From the NCBI GenBank assembly GCA_963383645.1, contig OY726576.1, positions 10,220,102-10,284,101 of the forward strand: 64,000 bases of DNA, read 5' to 3'. The notes beneath the pieces were generated by a model that was not told where the DNA came from, ran no database searches, and saw nothing but the letters and a program-made list of their open reading frames with translations. How positions within the stretch are numbered: the stretch's first letter is position 1; every line of letters starts with the position of its first letter. Positions 39,057 through 50,408 of the stretch are shown piece after piece. Origin of the DNA: Muscardinus avellanarius. Lineage: Eukaryota; Chordata; Mammalia; Rodentia; Gliridae. The translations under genes were made by a program, and so were the position numbers.

Positions 39057-39876
39057 AGAAAGGATTCATGTAAATCATTTGTACCAACAGAAAAGTTCTC
39101 TCTTGTGTAGTATCTATTTACCTCAGTCTTTTACTTTGATTCTCTTGAGACTATTACAGCTTGACTTACAAAAGCCAAATGTAGAGACATCAAATCTGAT
39201 TAAACCAAATGGGCTTTTTAAAAACAGCTTTCTGGAAGCAGAAAGTTGGGTTGAGAGGCCTCCGGTAGTGTCAGCCTCAGGACATGGCCTTCAGAAGGCT
39301 TATTCTCAGAAAAGTTCAATGTAGACTGTGATACTGTATGTGCGTGACTCAGACACTTTGAAATGTATCTGATCGATTTGTTAGTTAACAGCTTCTTCAT
39401 GAAAATGCAATTTTTATACTAAAGGCACTGCTTATTTGTACTGTAATGTCAAATTTATTTATATTCTTGTAATATTTTTGGTTATTTAGCCCTGTGTATT
39501 TAATTTTTTTTTCTTTATCCATGAAATCTTTGCATCCTCAAATACCATCTGCAGCAAGTGAAATGAAGAAATCAAGGTATCATTTCAAGCGGTACATTGC
39601 CTGAATTACAAATGTCCTGATCACAGAACTGTGCATAGTCTTTGATCCTGTATATTTCATTTTATTGCAAATTTCCTTTTGCATCAAACCCTTATAGTGA
39701 TGATTCAGTAAAAACAGAATGTTGTATTGCTTTTCATAATAAGTATTTTCACAGAAACCATTTGCCTAAGCAGTTAAAAATATTACTTTGTTAAAAAATT
39801 TTCCTCTGTGTTTATTCTTCATCAGTCTATTCATTCCCCACGTTTCCCACTCTGCCTTGTATTTATTTATTTTTTG

Positions 39877-39984
39877 TGTGGTACTGAGGGCATCACTAAG
39901 TAGCTGAGGCTGTCCTTGAACCATGATCCTCAGGTCTCTGCCTCCAGAATGCTGGCATTACAAGCATGTGCCACCACGCCCAGT
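39877..39984 (-). mobile_element. B1-like SINE half
   Basis: 'gtggtactgagggcatcact' to 'gccaccacgcccagtt'. The ID-like half is mostly deleted. Confidence 0.85.
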
Positions 39985-40474
39985 TCCACTCTGGCTTATA
40001 AAATGCAAATAGTGTGCACCTTCAGCCAACTGCTCAAAGACAAGTCCAGAGACCTAAGACCTCTCCTCATCACAGCCCACTACCATCTTTCTGTCCTGCG
40101 GTCAGGGTGGCCAGCCTGGAGCAGACGGCAAGTCATGCTGCTGTTCCTCCAGGACATTGGACTGACCTGATCCCCTAAGACTTGCAGAAAACAACATTGT
40201 CCACTTGGCCTTGCCCACCACGACTGCAGAGGAAAGCACAAGACCTTACCACCTCAGATGTAGTTGTAGTGAGTTGGGATTTTCTCCTATGGGAGATGGT
40301 AGTATAATATATAGTAAGAAAGTTCCTCCAAGTTCCTGTTTCTTCATACAGAAAAGTATGTCTGTTACCTGTGCCTCAGCCTAGATAAACTTGCTTATCC
40401 ATCCGTTGTGGGAATTCTCCATTACTAAGTGAGCATGACAGATTCTGGCTTTTTTTTTTTTTTAATTGGGGCAC

Positions 40475-40656
40475 GGTGGATTAATAGTTACTTAACCTTT
40501 GCCTGAACTTTTCTTCCATTTCAACATCTTTGGTACCCAGTCAGTATTTTAAAGACTTCACAAAGCGATGGATTAATCGTTACTTGCTAATCTTTGCATA
40601 CCTTTTCTTTTCCCTTTTCAACATCTTTGATACCCAATCAGTAATTTATGGACGTA
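40475..40656 (+). repeat. Imperfect tandem duplication, ~92-bp period
   Basis: 'ggattaatagttactt ... caacatctttggtaccca' at 40477 recurs as 'ggattaatcgttactt ... caacatctttgatacccaa' at 40569. The two copies are clearly diverged but collinear. Confidence 0.85.
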
Positions 40657-41023
40657 TTAAATAGTCCTAAATGGAATTCTGGTTGCTAGATAATCACTAA
40701 TGATAATGTAAATGCCATCCTTTGGAAGGTCTGTGCCATCAGAATTTATTGTGTTTTATTGTCACAGAGCCCTTTTCTAAAATGTTTAATTACAGTTGTT
40801 GGGGTACAGACCATAGGATTAATGCAGAGAATGTTTGTGCCCCCAAAGGACAAGCTGCTAGGGTCACAAGATTGCAGAGCTATTACTCTGTGAGAATGCT
40901 TTTGGAACTCTAGCTCTGTGTACAAGTTCTGAGTCTCAATATAATATCATTAAGTTGGTCGTTAACAGTCAGCAGGTTGTAGGTTGAGTTTTTTTTTTGT
41001 TTTGTTTTTTTTTTTTTTTTTTT

Positions 41024-41201
41024 GCAGTACTAGGGATTGAACCCAGGGCTATACCTCAGCCCTATTTTATTTATTTTGAAACAGCTCTCACTAAGTTGCA
41101 GAAGGCCTCACTAAGTAGCTGAGGCTGTCCTCAAACCGTGATCCTCCTGTCTCAGCCTCCCAAGTATTGAGATTATAAGCATGTGCAACCACACCCAGCT
41201 T
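41024..41201 (-). mobile_element. B1/ID-type SINE, old copy
   Basis: 'gcagtactagggattgaacc' to 'gcaaccacacccagctt', preceded by T/G-rich tail 40989-41022. Confidence 0.9.
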
Positions 41202-41710
41202 AGATTGGCCATTTTTAATTACTTTGGCTAACATCATACAGTATATTCTTAATACTTTTCATGTCCTCAGCTGCCCCATAGAAGGGAAACAGCTGTAGGC
41301 CAAGCCATCCAATTATAATGTGGCACCGAGTCATTGGAAACCCCTTCAGAGACTTTGATGTATGCACTGAGAAAAAGTAGGAGTAACTGTCTTCTCACAG
41401 AGGCCGTTGTCTTTTTTAAGGGCATAGAAGACAGCAATTTCTTTTTTTATGCTTTTTAACATACATGAGTAGCAGTGGCATTATTTTAAAACTGTAGATA
41501 TGCTCTTGGCTATACCAGAAAGACAAGCTCTGTATCTTGTGATTCAAACACAGGCCTAGTGATCGGTTCAGGTAATGACCTCAAGAAACTAGCCTGTAGA
41601 AATGTCTCATTCATAAAATGCCAACAATGATTTCCACCACTTACTGTGTATCATACTTACTGTGCAAGTCAGGAGACATCTTTGTATATATTATGTCAAA
41701 AGGTTTTTTT

Positions 41711-41870
41711 ATGGTGCTGGTGATTGACCCAAAGGCATTCTACTTCCAACCTACCTCCCATCCCTATTTTATTTTTTATTTGGAGACAAGGTCTCACTAA
41801 ATTGATGTGAGCCTCACTGAGTTGCTGATGCTGGCTGTGAACCTGCAGTCCTCCTGTCCCAGCCCCCAGG
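41711..41870 (-). mobile_element. B1/ID-type SINE, old copy, truncated
   Basis: 'atggtgctggtgattgaccc' to 'tcccagcccccaggact'. The far end of the B1-like half is missing. Confidence 0.85.
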
Positions 41871-41904
41871 ACTTTGGGTCAAAGGAAATTTTAAATTGGT
41901 GACC

Positions 41905-41985
41905 TTTAATAGGTGAATTCCTATTAAATGTGAATTTAATAGGTGAATTCCTATTAAATGTGAATTTAATAGGAATGTGAATTTC
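41905..41985 (+). repeat. 30-bp tandem repeat made of a near-perfect palindrome
   Basis: Units start at 41905, 41935 and (partial) 41965. Each pairs arms ATTTAATAGG and CCTATTAAAT around TGAATT, so each unit can form a 10-bp-stem hairpin. The first two units are identical. Confidence 0.92.
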
Positions 41986-42110
41986 TGTGGAGGAGTTGAG
42001 TCTCTAGGATTGCCAAAACTTATTTGCTAAGTATGGTGGAACAGACAAATTTAAAAACCACTGCAAAAAATCACAATTTTTGACTCGTATATTTTCATTT
42101 CATTTTATTT

Positions 42111-42289
42111 TCTGGTACCAGGAATTGAACCCAAGGACATTCTGTGTTTGAGCTATAGCCCCAGCCCTTTTTTCTTTTTATTTTGAAACAGGGTCTCACA
42201 AAATTGCCAAGGGAGGCCTGGAACCTGCTATCCTCTGGTTCAGGCTTCCCCGAGTCTAGGATTATAGGGTTGGGCTGCCATGCCTGGCG
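42111..42289 (-). mobile_element. B1/ID-type SINE, old copy
   Basis: 'tggtaccaggaattgaaccc' to 'gctgccatgcctggcg'. Confidence 0.9.
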
Positions 42290-42308
42290 AGAATTGATAA
42301 TCTTTTTA

Positions 42309-42503
42309 TTTTTTTGATGGTACTGGGGTTCCTGGAAGCCCTTCTACCTCTGGGATACACACCCACGGGCTACACTCCCAGACCTATTTTTTAACTTTTT
42401 TTTTTTTTTTTATGTGGAAACAGGGTCTCTTAAGCCAGCGCGATCCTCCTGTCTCAGCCTCCCAAGTACAGGCATCACAAGCGTGTGCCACCACGCCTGG
42501 CGA
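42309..42503 (-). mobile_element. B1/ID-type SINE, young subfamily
   Basis: 'gatggtactggggttcctgg' with a small duplication around 'gatacacacccacgggctac', to 'gccaccacgcctggcg'. Flanks ttgataatcttttta (42294) and ttgataatcttttt (42505) form the target duplication. Confidence 0.92.
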
Positions 42504-42534
42504 GTTGATAATCTTTTTTAAAGGCTGAGGTGAA

Positions 42535-42600
42535 GCAAGCATGGTGGTGCAAGCCTGTAATCCCAGGACTTGGGAGGCTGAGACTGGAGGATCGCAGGCG
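42535..42600 (+). mobile_element. B1-like SINE 5' fragment
   Basis: 'aagcatggtggtgcaagcct' to 'actggaggatcgcagg', then unrelated sequence. Confidence 0.8.
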
Positions 42601-43609
42601 AAACTGAACTACTACCTCACACTATGCCCCACATGCCAAAGTTTTCATCTCCTGGAAGTACTCCAGCTGTCAATGTATTGAGCTGCCAAGAGGTCAAAGC
42701 ACTGAGGCTCTAGTCACTCTGGAAAGCCCCTCCTCTGGATGTTGCTGCATTGGGCCCCACACCTGCAACATACAGGCCCGTTACACCCAAACATTAACAG
42801 TTACAAATCACAGGAGGAAACTTCAGCAGACAGCAGGATTAGACTGTCTTAGACCCTTGCAGTAATACAATTTTTAAATAAAAATAAATGTTTTAAAAAC
42901 CTTAGAAACATAAAAGGAATATAAAATACAAAATAAGGCACTTTTTATCAATGTATTTGATGTTCCTCTATCTTGCATGTATTAATTTGATCCTATTATC
43001 ATTATATGAACATATTACACACCCAGTTTACTATTATCAGACATATAGAGTGTTTCGACTTAACTAGTTCTTTGAGCATTCTGATGGTAAGACTGTTTTT
43101 ACTAATAATTGTTGGAAGAAATGGCAGAATGTTAGAAAAACATTTCTCAGGATTTTCTAAGTTTTGTTTCTGAAATGCCGGAACATCATGTATTACCCTA
43201 GCAGGGAACAGATACTTGAGAATACATGCACACTGGAGCACGTATTTCTGGGGTTGAATCCCAGGTCCGCCACTTGCCCTTGACCTGAATTTATGCAAGT
43301 TATGTAAGTTCTCTGTGCCTCATCTTTAGGGTGGATAATAGACTCACATCCATCAGTAAAGATCTAGGGAATTTTTACCAGCTCTTGCAATAAGATCAAC
43401 TAGACAAGCTGCTTTTAAAAATATATATAGTATTATATGGCATTAAGTTTATAATGTATCAGGCCAAGATCTAAGAGTGATCCTAGCACTTGGGACTGAG
43501 CATTTGATGTTTGTAAGGAAGAATGGGGGCAGGTGTGTTGAGAAGCTTAGCAATGCCTTCAAGCTTCTCGTCTGGCTGACACAGATTTACTAAGGGTGGA
43601 AGGTCTTAT

Positions 43610-43870
43610 GTCAGCATTTGGGAGACTGAAACAGGAAGATCACACTTCACGGCCAGTTTCAGCGTACTTAGGCCCTTCGCAATTCAATGAGACCCTGTTT
43701 TGACTGAAACAGGAGGATTGCATTTCACAGCCAGTTTCAGCCTACTTAGTGAGGCCCTTCACAATTCAGTGAGACCCTGTTTCAAAATAAAAAAATAAAA
43801 ATTAGGGCTGAGGGTGTAGTGGGTAGAAATGCCCCTGGGTTCCATCCCAGTAGTGTAAAAATAATAAATA
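43610..43870 (+). mobile_element. B1/ID-type SINE with internal ~78-bp tandem duplication
   Basis: The block from 'gactgaaacagga' to 'caatgagaccctgttt' is present twice (43626 and 43704), followed by one ID-like tail 'gctgagggtgtag' to 'cccagtag'. The start of the element is missing. Confidence 0.88.
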
Positions 43871-43887
43871 AATAATAAATAAATGAA

Positions 43888-43950
43888 ATTAGGATTGGGT
43901 ATGTAGCTCAGAGTTAGAATTCCCCTGAGTTTTATCTATAGCACCATAGA
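43888..43950 (+). mobile_element. ID-like SINE tail fragment
   Basis: 'taggattgggtatgtagctc' to 'tatagcaccatag'. Confidence 0.75.
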
Positions 43951-43982
43951 AGAAGAAGGGGGTGGGGAATACATCCTTGAGA

Positions 43983-44052
43983 GCTGGGCGTGCTGGGCCA
44001 CACCTGTGACCCTAGTACTAAGGAGGCTAAGACAGGTGGATAGGTGGATTGC
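43983..44052 (+). mobile_element. B1-like SINE 5' fragment
   Basis: 'agctgggcgtgctgggccac' to 'aggtggattgcagc', cut off by the next SINE. Confidence 0.8.
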
Positions 44053-44278
44053 AGCTGGGCATGGTGGTACACACTTGTAATCCCAGTACTTGGGGGGCTG
44101 AGAAGTAAGGATGCAGCTTAGCAGACAGCCTCATCTACTTAGGCCTTTTGCAACTCTGTGAGACCATGTTTCAAAATTAAAAAATAAATAAGGCTGGGGC
44201 CTAGGTCGGAGGTAGAATGCCAATGGAATCCAACCCAAGTACTGCAAAAAAAACGCCAAAAAAAAAAAAAAAAAGACA
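44053..44278 (+). mobile_element. B1/ID-type SINE, old copy
   Basis: 'agctgggcatggtggtacac' to 'caagtactgcaaaaaaaac'. Confidence 0.9.
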
Positions 44279-44384
44279 AAAAGCGAGAAAGAATTTCTCG
44301 TTCTTCTTTCTGGGGTAACCCCTGCACAAGTGGTGTGGAACGGTTGGCTAATCTTCCCTCTTACCTTGGACTCAGTCTCCTTGG

Positions 44385-44604
44385 TACTTTTTTTTTTTTT
44401 TTTTTGTGACACTGGGGATGAAACCAAGGGGCATTCTCCATTCAAGCTCTACCTCAAGCCCTATTTTTTGTTTTATTTATTTGCAACAAGTTCTCACTAA
44501 GTTGCAGAGGGCCTCACTTAGTCGCTGAGGCTGGCCATGCACTCAAGATCCTCCTATCTCAGCCTCCCAAATACTGGCATCAAAGTATGTGCCACCATGC
44601 CTGG
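44385..44604 (-). mobile_element. B1/ID-type SINE, old copy
   Basis: T run, then 'gtgacactggggatgaaacc' to 'gccaccatgcctggctt'. Confidence 0.9.
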
Positions 44605-44633
44605 CTTCCCCAGAACAACTTATTTTTTCTGTT

Positions 44634-44815
44634 CTTTTGAGACAAAGTTGCCCAGGCTGTCCTTGAACCTGCTCTGGTCAGGTCTCAAGCTTTCTACTAG
44701 CTGGGATTGCAGGGATGTACCACCACAGCTTTTGTGTAAGGAGGGCTTTGCTAACTTGTTGAGGCAGGCCTTCAATCTGCAATCCTTTTGTTTCAGTCTC
44801 CCAAATGCCAGCATT
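44634..44815 (-). mobile_element. Two degraded B1-like SINE fragments
   Basis: 'gttgcccaggctgtccttga' to 'gtaccaccacagct', then 'gctttgctaacttgttgagg' to 'cccaaatgccagc'. Order suggests two old pieces side by side. Confidence 0.6.
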
Positions 44816-45030
44816 GAGGCATACTTGTAATCCCTGCGGTTGGGAAGCTGAGATAGGACGATCACAAAGCCAGGTTCGAAGCCAGCCTCAGCTACTTAGT
44901 GAGGCTCTTAGCAACTTAGTGAGACCCTGTTTCCAAATAAAATAGAAAATGGGTCTGGGAGTATAGACCGGAAGTAGAAAGCCTCGGGGTTCCACCCCCA
45001 GTACCACCAAAAAAAAAAAAAAAAAAAAAT
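44816..45030 (+). mobile_element. B1/ID-type SINE, intermediate subfamily, 5'-truncated
   Basis: 'gaggcatacttgtaatccct' to 'cagtaccaccaaaaaaa'. It has 'gaggctcttagcaacttag' and 'ggtctgggagtatagaccgg'. Confidence 0.88.
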
Positions 45031-45054
45031 TATGTTAGAATTAAGGATGAGCCG

Positions 45055-45240
45055 CCAGGCATGGTGGCGCACGTTTGTAATCCCCGCGCTTGGGAGGTGG
45101 AGACAGGAGGATCGCGCAGGTTTGAAGCCAGCCGCTGGCTTAAGAGACCCTGTTTCTAAAACTAAAATAGGTCTGGGAGTGTAGTCTGGAGGGAGAAGGG
45201 CTTCCAGGAACCCCAGTACCACCAAAAAAAAAAAAAAGAA
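45055..45240 (+). mobile_element. B1/ID-type SINE, young subfamily
   Basis: 'cgccaggcatggtggcgcac' with 'gctggcttaagagaccctg', to 'cagtaccaccaaaaaaa'. Confidence 0.93.
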
Positions 45241-47610
45241 AGAAAGAAGGATGAGCCAAAAGAAAACAGACCCGCACAGATCAAACTCATCCTTTCTCTA
45301 ACCAAATCCTGAAGTCAAAATGAAATGATCCTGAAGTCAAGTAGAAAGGTTGGACGGAAGTTTATTGGTAATGATTATATTTTTGGGTTTGACTATGGTT
45401 ATCTTTTTATTTTTCTATTAGGTAAAATGCTTGTTTAGGTAGAAGGCTAAACAAGCCCTGTCTTTGCACTTTTGCATTTAAAAGGGCCATAATCCAACCC
45501 ATAGTCAAAAGTAAAAATGCCTGTATTCCTTTCATTTTCTATCTTTTTTAGTCTTCAAAGCAGTCCATTTCTAAAACGAATGCACTGCTTCATTGTACTT
45601 TTTACTTTATCCCTAAAAGTTTTCTATGGTGTCCCCAAAGTGGGAGTGCTAATCATTCTCGTTCCCCAACTACGTTCCTCTTATTCTTCTCCATCTTTAT
45701 TCTTTTTGGAGAAAGAGCCTTCCTCCATAGATCCTTTCTGAAATAATGACGCCATTTTTGCATATAAGGTTCTTTTTGCTGCACCACTAACCATGGATAT
45801 CTGGGAAATTAGTAAATACCAAAGAGCATGGTCAGAATTATTCTTAATAGAGAGGCAGTAGGTGGGAGACCAAGGGTGTTTGGGAATCCACAGGAATTGT
45901 AGTGTCTGCTCTGCTTTGCATCCACTATCACTCCTTCCCCAAACTTTGGAAGTTCATGCTAGGTAGATCAGAATTTGTCTCAGGCACTTCTCACATAAAG
46001 AGCTATCAGACTCTACTGACTCTGCAAAGTTTATCACTGTCTTCTCCATAAGTTCTGGTGGCACAAAACAGAAGACTCCCAGAAAGCCACCATGCTCAGA
46101 TTCTGGATTTAATTCCAAACTCCCATATTTCTTTCCATTTGGAGAATCCACAGTCTTCTCCTCCAGTCCCCATTCCTCCTGTAAGGAACGATAATGCAGC
46201 TAGTAAATACCCTCCTGGTGGAGGCTAGCTCCTGAAGCTACGTCTCTACCCCAGAAGCAAGTATTGGCCACTTCCAGCCCTCCAAGTATTGCCAGGCAGG
46301 CTGAGCATGCTTGTCATGTGGATTTGCCCACAGTGATTTCTTCTAATCCCTCACCACAGGAAATCTGTTTTTGCTAGAACCAAATTGGTGCCCATTCTTA
46401 CAAGAAATGCTATCTTGCTGGGGCCCCTGGTGGGATCTGGGCCCCGTTTATGCTTAACAAAGACGATACAGCATCCTTGCGATCGCTGCCAAGTCCCTGC
46501 TCAAGGCATCTCATATGGGCCCCATGGGATGGTCCTCAAGGCCATTGAAAACCATTCCTTTTGCTCTGGTTAGTCAGCTACATCGGTGCTGAAATTTCAC
46601 CAGTCTCTTGCTTTGGGGATAATGCAGCAGATTTTGGCTCACTTACTTACCCACTCCACCCACTAGGCTTGCCAAGCCTCATCAGCCATGCCTGGCAGAC
46701 TTTCTACCTTAGGAACTCTCCTGGCCACAGAGGGGCACATCCTCTCCAACCATGCATAACATTAGTTTTGGCGTCTTTGGCTTTCACTTCCTAAGGCCCC
46801 CTTGTAGGATGGCAGGTGCCAGACTTTTTTATTTTTGTTTCTGTGCATCTTTTGTTGAACCACTTTCACAAAATGCTCAAATCACAAATGACAACTCAGA
46901 GTGCTCAGTAGGGTTTTTCCTTGGTTTTATTTTTTTACCTCTTACTGGCATATTTTTCACAGGTTTCTCAGGTTTCGGGGAGCTATTAGCCTGTTCTGAC
47001 TGGTCCAAATCAGCTTGAGGCATTGAATTGCATGGTAGCAGCCAGATCCGTCTGGAATGGATCTGCTCAGACAGGGAAGCCTGCTGCAGTTTCTGACTGC
47101 TCCAAGTGGTACTGACTTGGGCTGACTTTCTCTTTTAAGGATGTAATATAATTTCTTAAGAGATGAGATGGCTATTGATGCTATATCAAAGACAAGGTCC
47201 ATTTTGCAGTTTGCACAGGGAAGTTTTTAAAGAAAATCTCAATTTTACTGCATCATTTTTATTCCATAGGCTGATTTTTTGTTCCTACCTTGCATCTTTC
47301 TCCCCCTGCCCTGTTGCCAAATTAGACCACACTGCTTTGGCTTTCTGAAGATATTTCAAGAACCCACTCTTCAGTCCCCACTTCTTTACTCCATTCTGCC
47401 AAGAGCCTGGCTTCCATACCAAATACGCACTGTTGTTTTGACTCGGGCACCATTTATCCAAGGTGCCATATCGCAGCAGAAATCTGAAGACATGGAGTTT
47501 AACTGCCAGAGCAGAACCCATCAAAATTTAGTGATTCAACATGGCCCACCTTTTCCAGCCAACAAAACTCAGAAGCATAAATAATTGATACTAAAAAAAA
47601 AAAAAAACAT
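45241..47610. other. Unassigned 2.4-kb block ending in an A run
   Basis: This is the longest stretch of the downstream region that is free of SINEs. Several medium frames occur on both strands, for example 88 codons on + at 46752-47018 and 65 codons on - at 45954-46151. None carries a motif I recognise. It ends at a 15-base A run (47595-47609) shortly after 'cataaataattg', which would fit an old plus-strand retrocopy or repeat 3' end. No target duplication was found. Confidence 0.35.
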
Positions 47611-47669
47611 CTTAGTAGAGTCCTATTCACTGTCCAGATGAACCCAGATGAAACAATCCAGCCAACATG

Positions 47670-47780
47670 CCTGCCTGCCTTCCTTTCCCCTCCCCTCCCT
47701 TTCCTTTCCCTTCCCTTCCCTTTTCCCTTCCCTCCCTTCTCTTCCCTTCCTGCCCTCCCTACTTTTTCCCCTTCCTTCTT
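47670..47780 (+). repeat. Polypyrimidine (CCTT/CCCTT)n tract
   Basis: About 110 bases of nearly pure C/T on the plus strand. Confidence 0.9.
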
Positions 47781-47782
47781 TT

Positions 47783-47978
47783 GTGGTACTGGGGAGATTG
47801 AACCCAGTGGCATTGTTTCTCCCAGTCCTTATATATATTTTTGTTTGTTTGTTTTGAAACAGGGTCTCAGTAGATTGCTATGAGTCTCACTATGTTGCTG
47901 AGGCGGGCCTAAAAACTGATTATCCAGTCTCAGCCTCCCAAGTCCTATGATTAGAAGCATGTGCCATCACACCCAGTT
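47783..47978 (-). mobile_element. B1/ID-type SINE, old copy
   Basis: 'gtggtactggggagattgaa' to 'gccatcacacccagttg'. Confidence 0.9.
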
Positions 47979-48000
47979 GGATTAACATTTCCTAGAGCAT

Positions 48001-48060
48001 AACCCAGGTACTTGGGAGGCTGAGACAGGCAGGGGGAAGATTGCAGATTTGAAACCATTA
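48001..48060 (+). mobile_element. B1-like SINE internal fragment
   Basis: 'acccaggtacttgggaggct' to 'gcagatttgaaacc'. Confidence 0.65.
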
Positions 48061-48075
48061 AAAATAAAAAATATC

Positions 48076-48271
48076 ACCGGGCGTGGTGGCGCACGCTTGT
48101 AATTCCCGCACTAGGGAGGCTGAGACAGGAGGATCTCATGGGTTCGAAGCCAGCCTCAGCTACTTAGTGAGGCTCTCAGCAACTTACTGAGACCCTGTTT
48201 CCAAATAAAATATAAACTAGGTCTGGAAGTATAGCTCGGAGGTAGAAAGCCTCTGGGTTCCATCCCTAGTA

Positions 48272-48272
<1 letters not shown>
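48076..48272 (+). mobile_element. B1/ID-type SINE, intermediate subfamily
   Basis: 'accgggcgtggtggcgcacg' to 'catccctagtacc', followed by a CA repeat that replaces its tail. Confidence 0.92.

Positions 48273-48314
<42 letters not shown>
48273..48314 (+). repeat. (CA)n microsatellite
   Basis: About 21 perfect units at the SINE tail. Confidence 0.97.
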
Positions 48315-48318
<4 letters not shown>

Positions 48319-48342
48319 TTAAAAATTAAAAAATTAAAAATA

Positions 48343-48552
48343 AGCTGGGTGTGGTGGCGCACACTTGTAATCCCAGTATTCGGGAGGCTGAGAACAGAGG
48401 ATCGTGGTTCGCGGACAGCCTCAGCTATTTAGTGAGGCCCTCTGCAATGCATTGAGACCCAGTTTCAAATTAAGAATAAAAAATAGGGCAGGGGGTGTAG
48501 CTTGGAGGTCAAATGCCCCTGGGTTCCATCCCCACACCCGCAAAAAGAAAAA
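48343..48552 (+). mobile_element. B1/ID-type SINE, old copy
   Basis: 'agctgggtgtggtggcgcac' to 'ccatccccacacccgcaaaa'. Confidence 0.9.
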
Positions 48553-48579
48553 AATTAATAAAAATAAAAAATTTAAAAT

Positions 48580-48615
48580 CAGGCTGGGGACGTATCTTGG
48601 AGGTAGAACACACAG
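48580..48615 (+). mobile_element. ID-like SINE tail scrap
   Basis: 'aggctggggacgtatcttgg' to 'gtagaacacac'. Confidence 0.6.
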
Positions 48616-48684
48616 AAGCATTGCCTAAAGGCTCCACAATTTGTTTCCTTGCTGTCTCTTCTCCAGGCCTACAGAGCTACTACC

Positions 48685-48870
48685 ATTCAACCTCCAGCCC
48701 CTCCTCCTCCTTTCTCTTCCCCACACCCCCTCCTCCCTCTAGCACTCCCCTCATTCTGCCTGAGTTTTGCCTTTTCTTCTCCCTCCCCTTTCAGGTCTGT
48801 TTTTCTCTTTCCATACATTTCCATTTTTTTCTGCCATATATCTTTTTATATTTTCTTTTATTCTCCCCTC
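48685..48870 (+). repeat. Pyrimidine-rich tract
   Basis: Strong C/T bias on plus ('ctcctcctcctttctcttcc' and similar). Confidence 0.8.
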
Positions 48871-50408
48871 CCACCTGAGTGCTCTGAATTTAAATGATAA
48901 GGTCTAGGAGGAGGGGGGATGAGAAAAGGAAGAAATAGGAGAACAATGCTATGGTATTCCTTGCTTGAGGGGGAGGAGTAAGAATCCTCAAATCATCATC
49001 CCTGTCACAGTACAATAAAATGATAATGAATTACTGTGGCTATACCTTGAGCCCCTAGGGACTATGCTTTTGCCCGCCACTTTCTTACTCTTTTGCTTGG
49101 GATCATCCACCTAACACCAGGAATAAAATTATTGTTCTTCCTTTTTCCCCCAACATTTACTTATAGCAGGTTTTACATTTGAATTTAAGGTATAATGAGC
49201 TCACTATTGTGAGTTCCACAGATAGGAATTCCAATTCTACTAAGTTCTTCTAGCCTCCTTAAGGAGGGCGTTAGCCTCTATGGTGTAGACACAATTCCAC
49301 GTTACTCCCCCAACATAGGAAAGAAGTTTCCTCCTGCCTCTCTCCTTTCCAGTTCGCCATCAGAAGTTCCCCATAGAGTGTACAAGGCTCAGTGTACATT
49401 TTTCTGTAAGCAACTTAATATGCAAAATTCTCCCTAGGTGCACAGTTTTTTCTTCTCCCTCATCACACCCTTATTGACTCAGGAGGAGGGGGAGATAGTC
49501 GTCCAATCAAAGGAAGGCACTATTAATCAGTTTTCTTTTAGAAAAGTAGTCAAAGCCAATTGGAAATTAGGGAAAACTTAGTTTCTTTGTAAAAGTTTGC
49601 AAAGATATGGGCTAAACTTTTCCTAGCTTAGCTAACGTTCAATGGAGACTTCTCAACTCGGTGAACACAGAAAGGTGGGGGTTTCTTATAAAAATTTCTA
49701 AGGTATGTATTGCTACATCATTTGAGTAAAAGGAAAGAAGCGAGCCTAAAACTTTGGAATATATTTCAATTTACAGTAGCCATGAAATAACAACTTGGGA
49801 AACCTTCTTCCAATTCTTGAGCCAATTCAGTCTTTTCTGCTAAATATATCACTTACAGATAAATTATTACATATGTAGCAAGCAATTTTAAAATCTTTAA
49901 AAACTGACTCATAAATTTCCCTAATTTAAAGATGCTATCTTTTATAATGATGAAAAATTAATACTTTGAGCTTTTCAACTGAAATTTACTATCCAAAAAT
50001 TTTCCTGGAATTCTAATGCCCATTAAATATACTGTCTCTTGAAATATAATTCTGTGAAAATTTTTGCTGTAATTCGAGAAGTTTTGTTAGATCCTTGCGT
50101 TCTACGGGAGTGCTGTAAGATAGCATGAGACTCACCTCTGAGTCAGAACCTTTGAGGACTAAGCACTATTCCCCCATCACCGTGTAAAACTGGGCATGCC
50201 ATTTCACCTTCCTGGTGAGAGTCTAGACAATCCGACTTGCTATCTATCTGCATTAACTTGACTTTATTATTCTACCATCTTCATCAACATAACTTTACTT
50301 ACCAGGAAACAATTGCCTACAAAGATACAAGTGACTGATTTATATTTCCTCCCAGAGACCTTCCAAAGACCCATCATACTCTTCGATAGAAGGCAAACAC
50401 ATGGCAGT

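Larger units (their letters stand above)
35120..39750 (+). other. TMX4: TMX4 3' UTR (outer bound uncertain)
   Basis: The region follows the TAG directly and contains no further splice-compatible coding sequence. The first plausible poly(A) site is AATAAA at 37356, giving a 2.2-kb UTR. AT-rich, UTR-like sequence resumes at 39060-39750, so a longer form is possible. Four SINEs (35581, 36890, 38262, 38870) lie inside the longer version. The true end needs transcript data. Confidence 0.5.
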
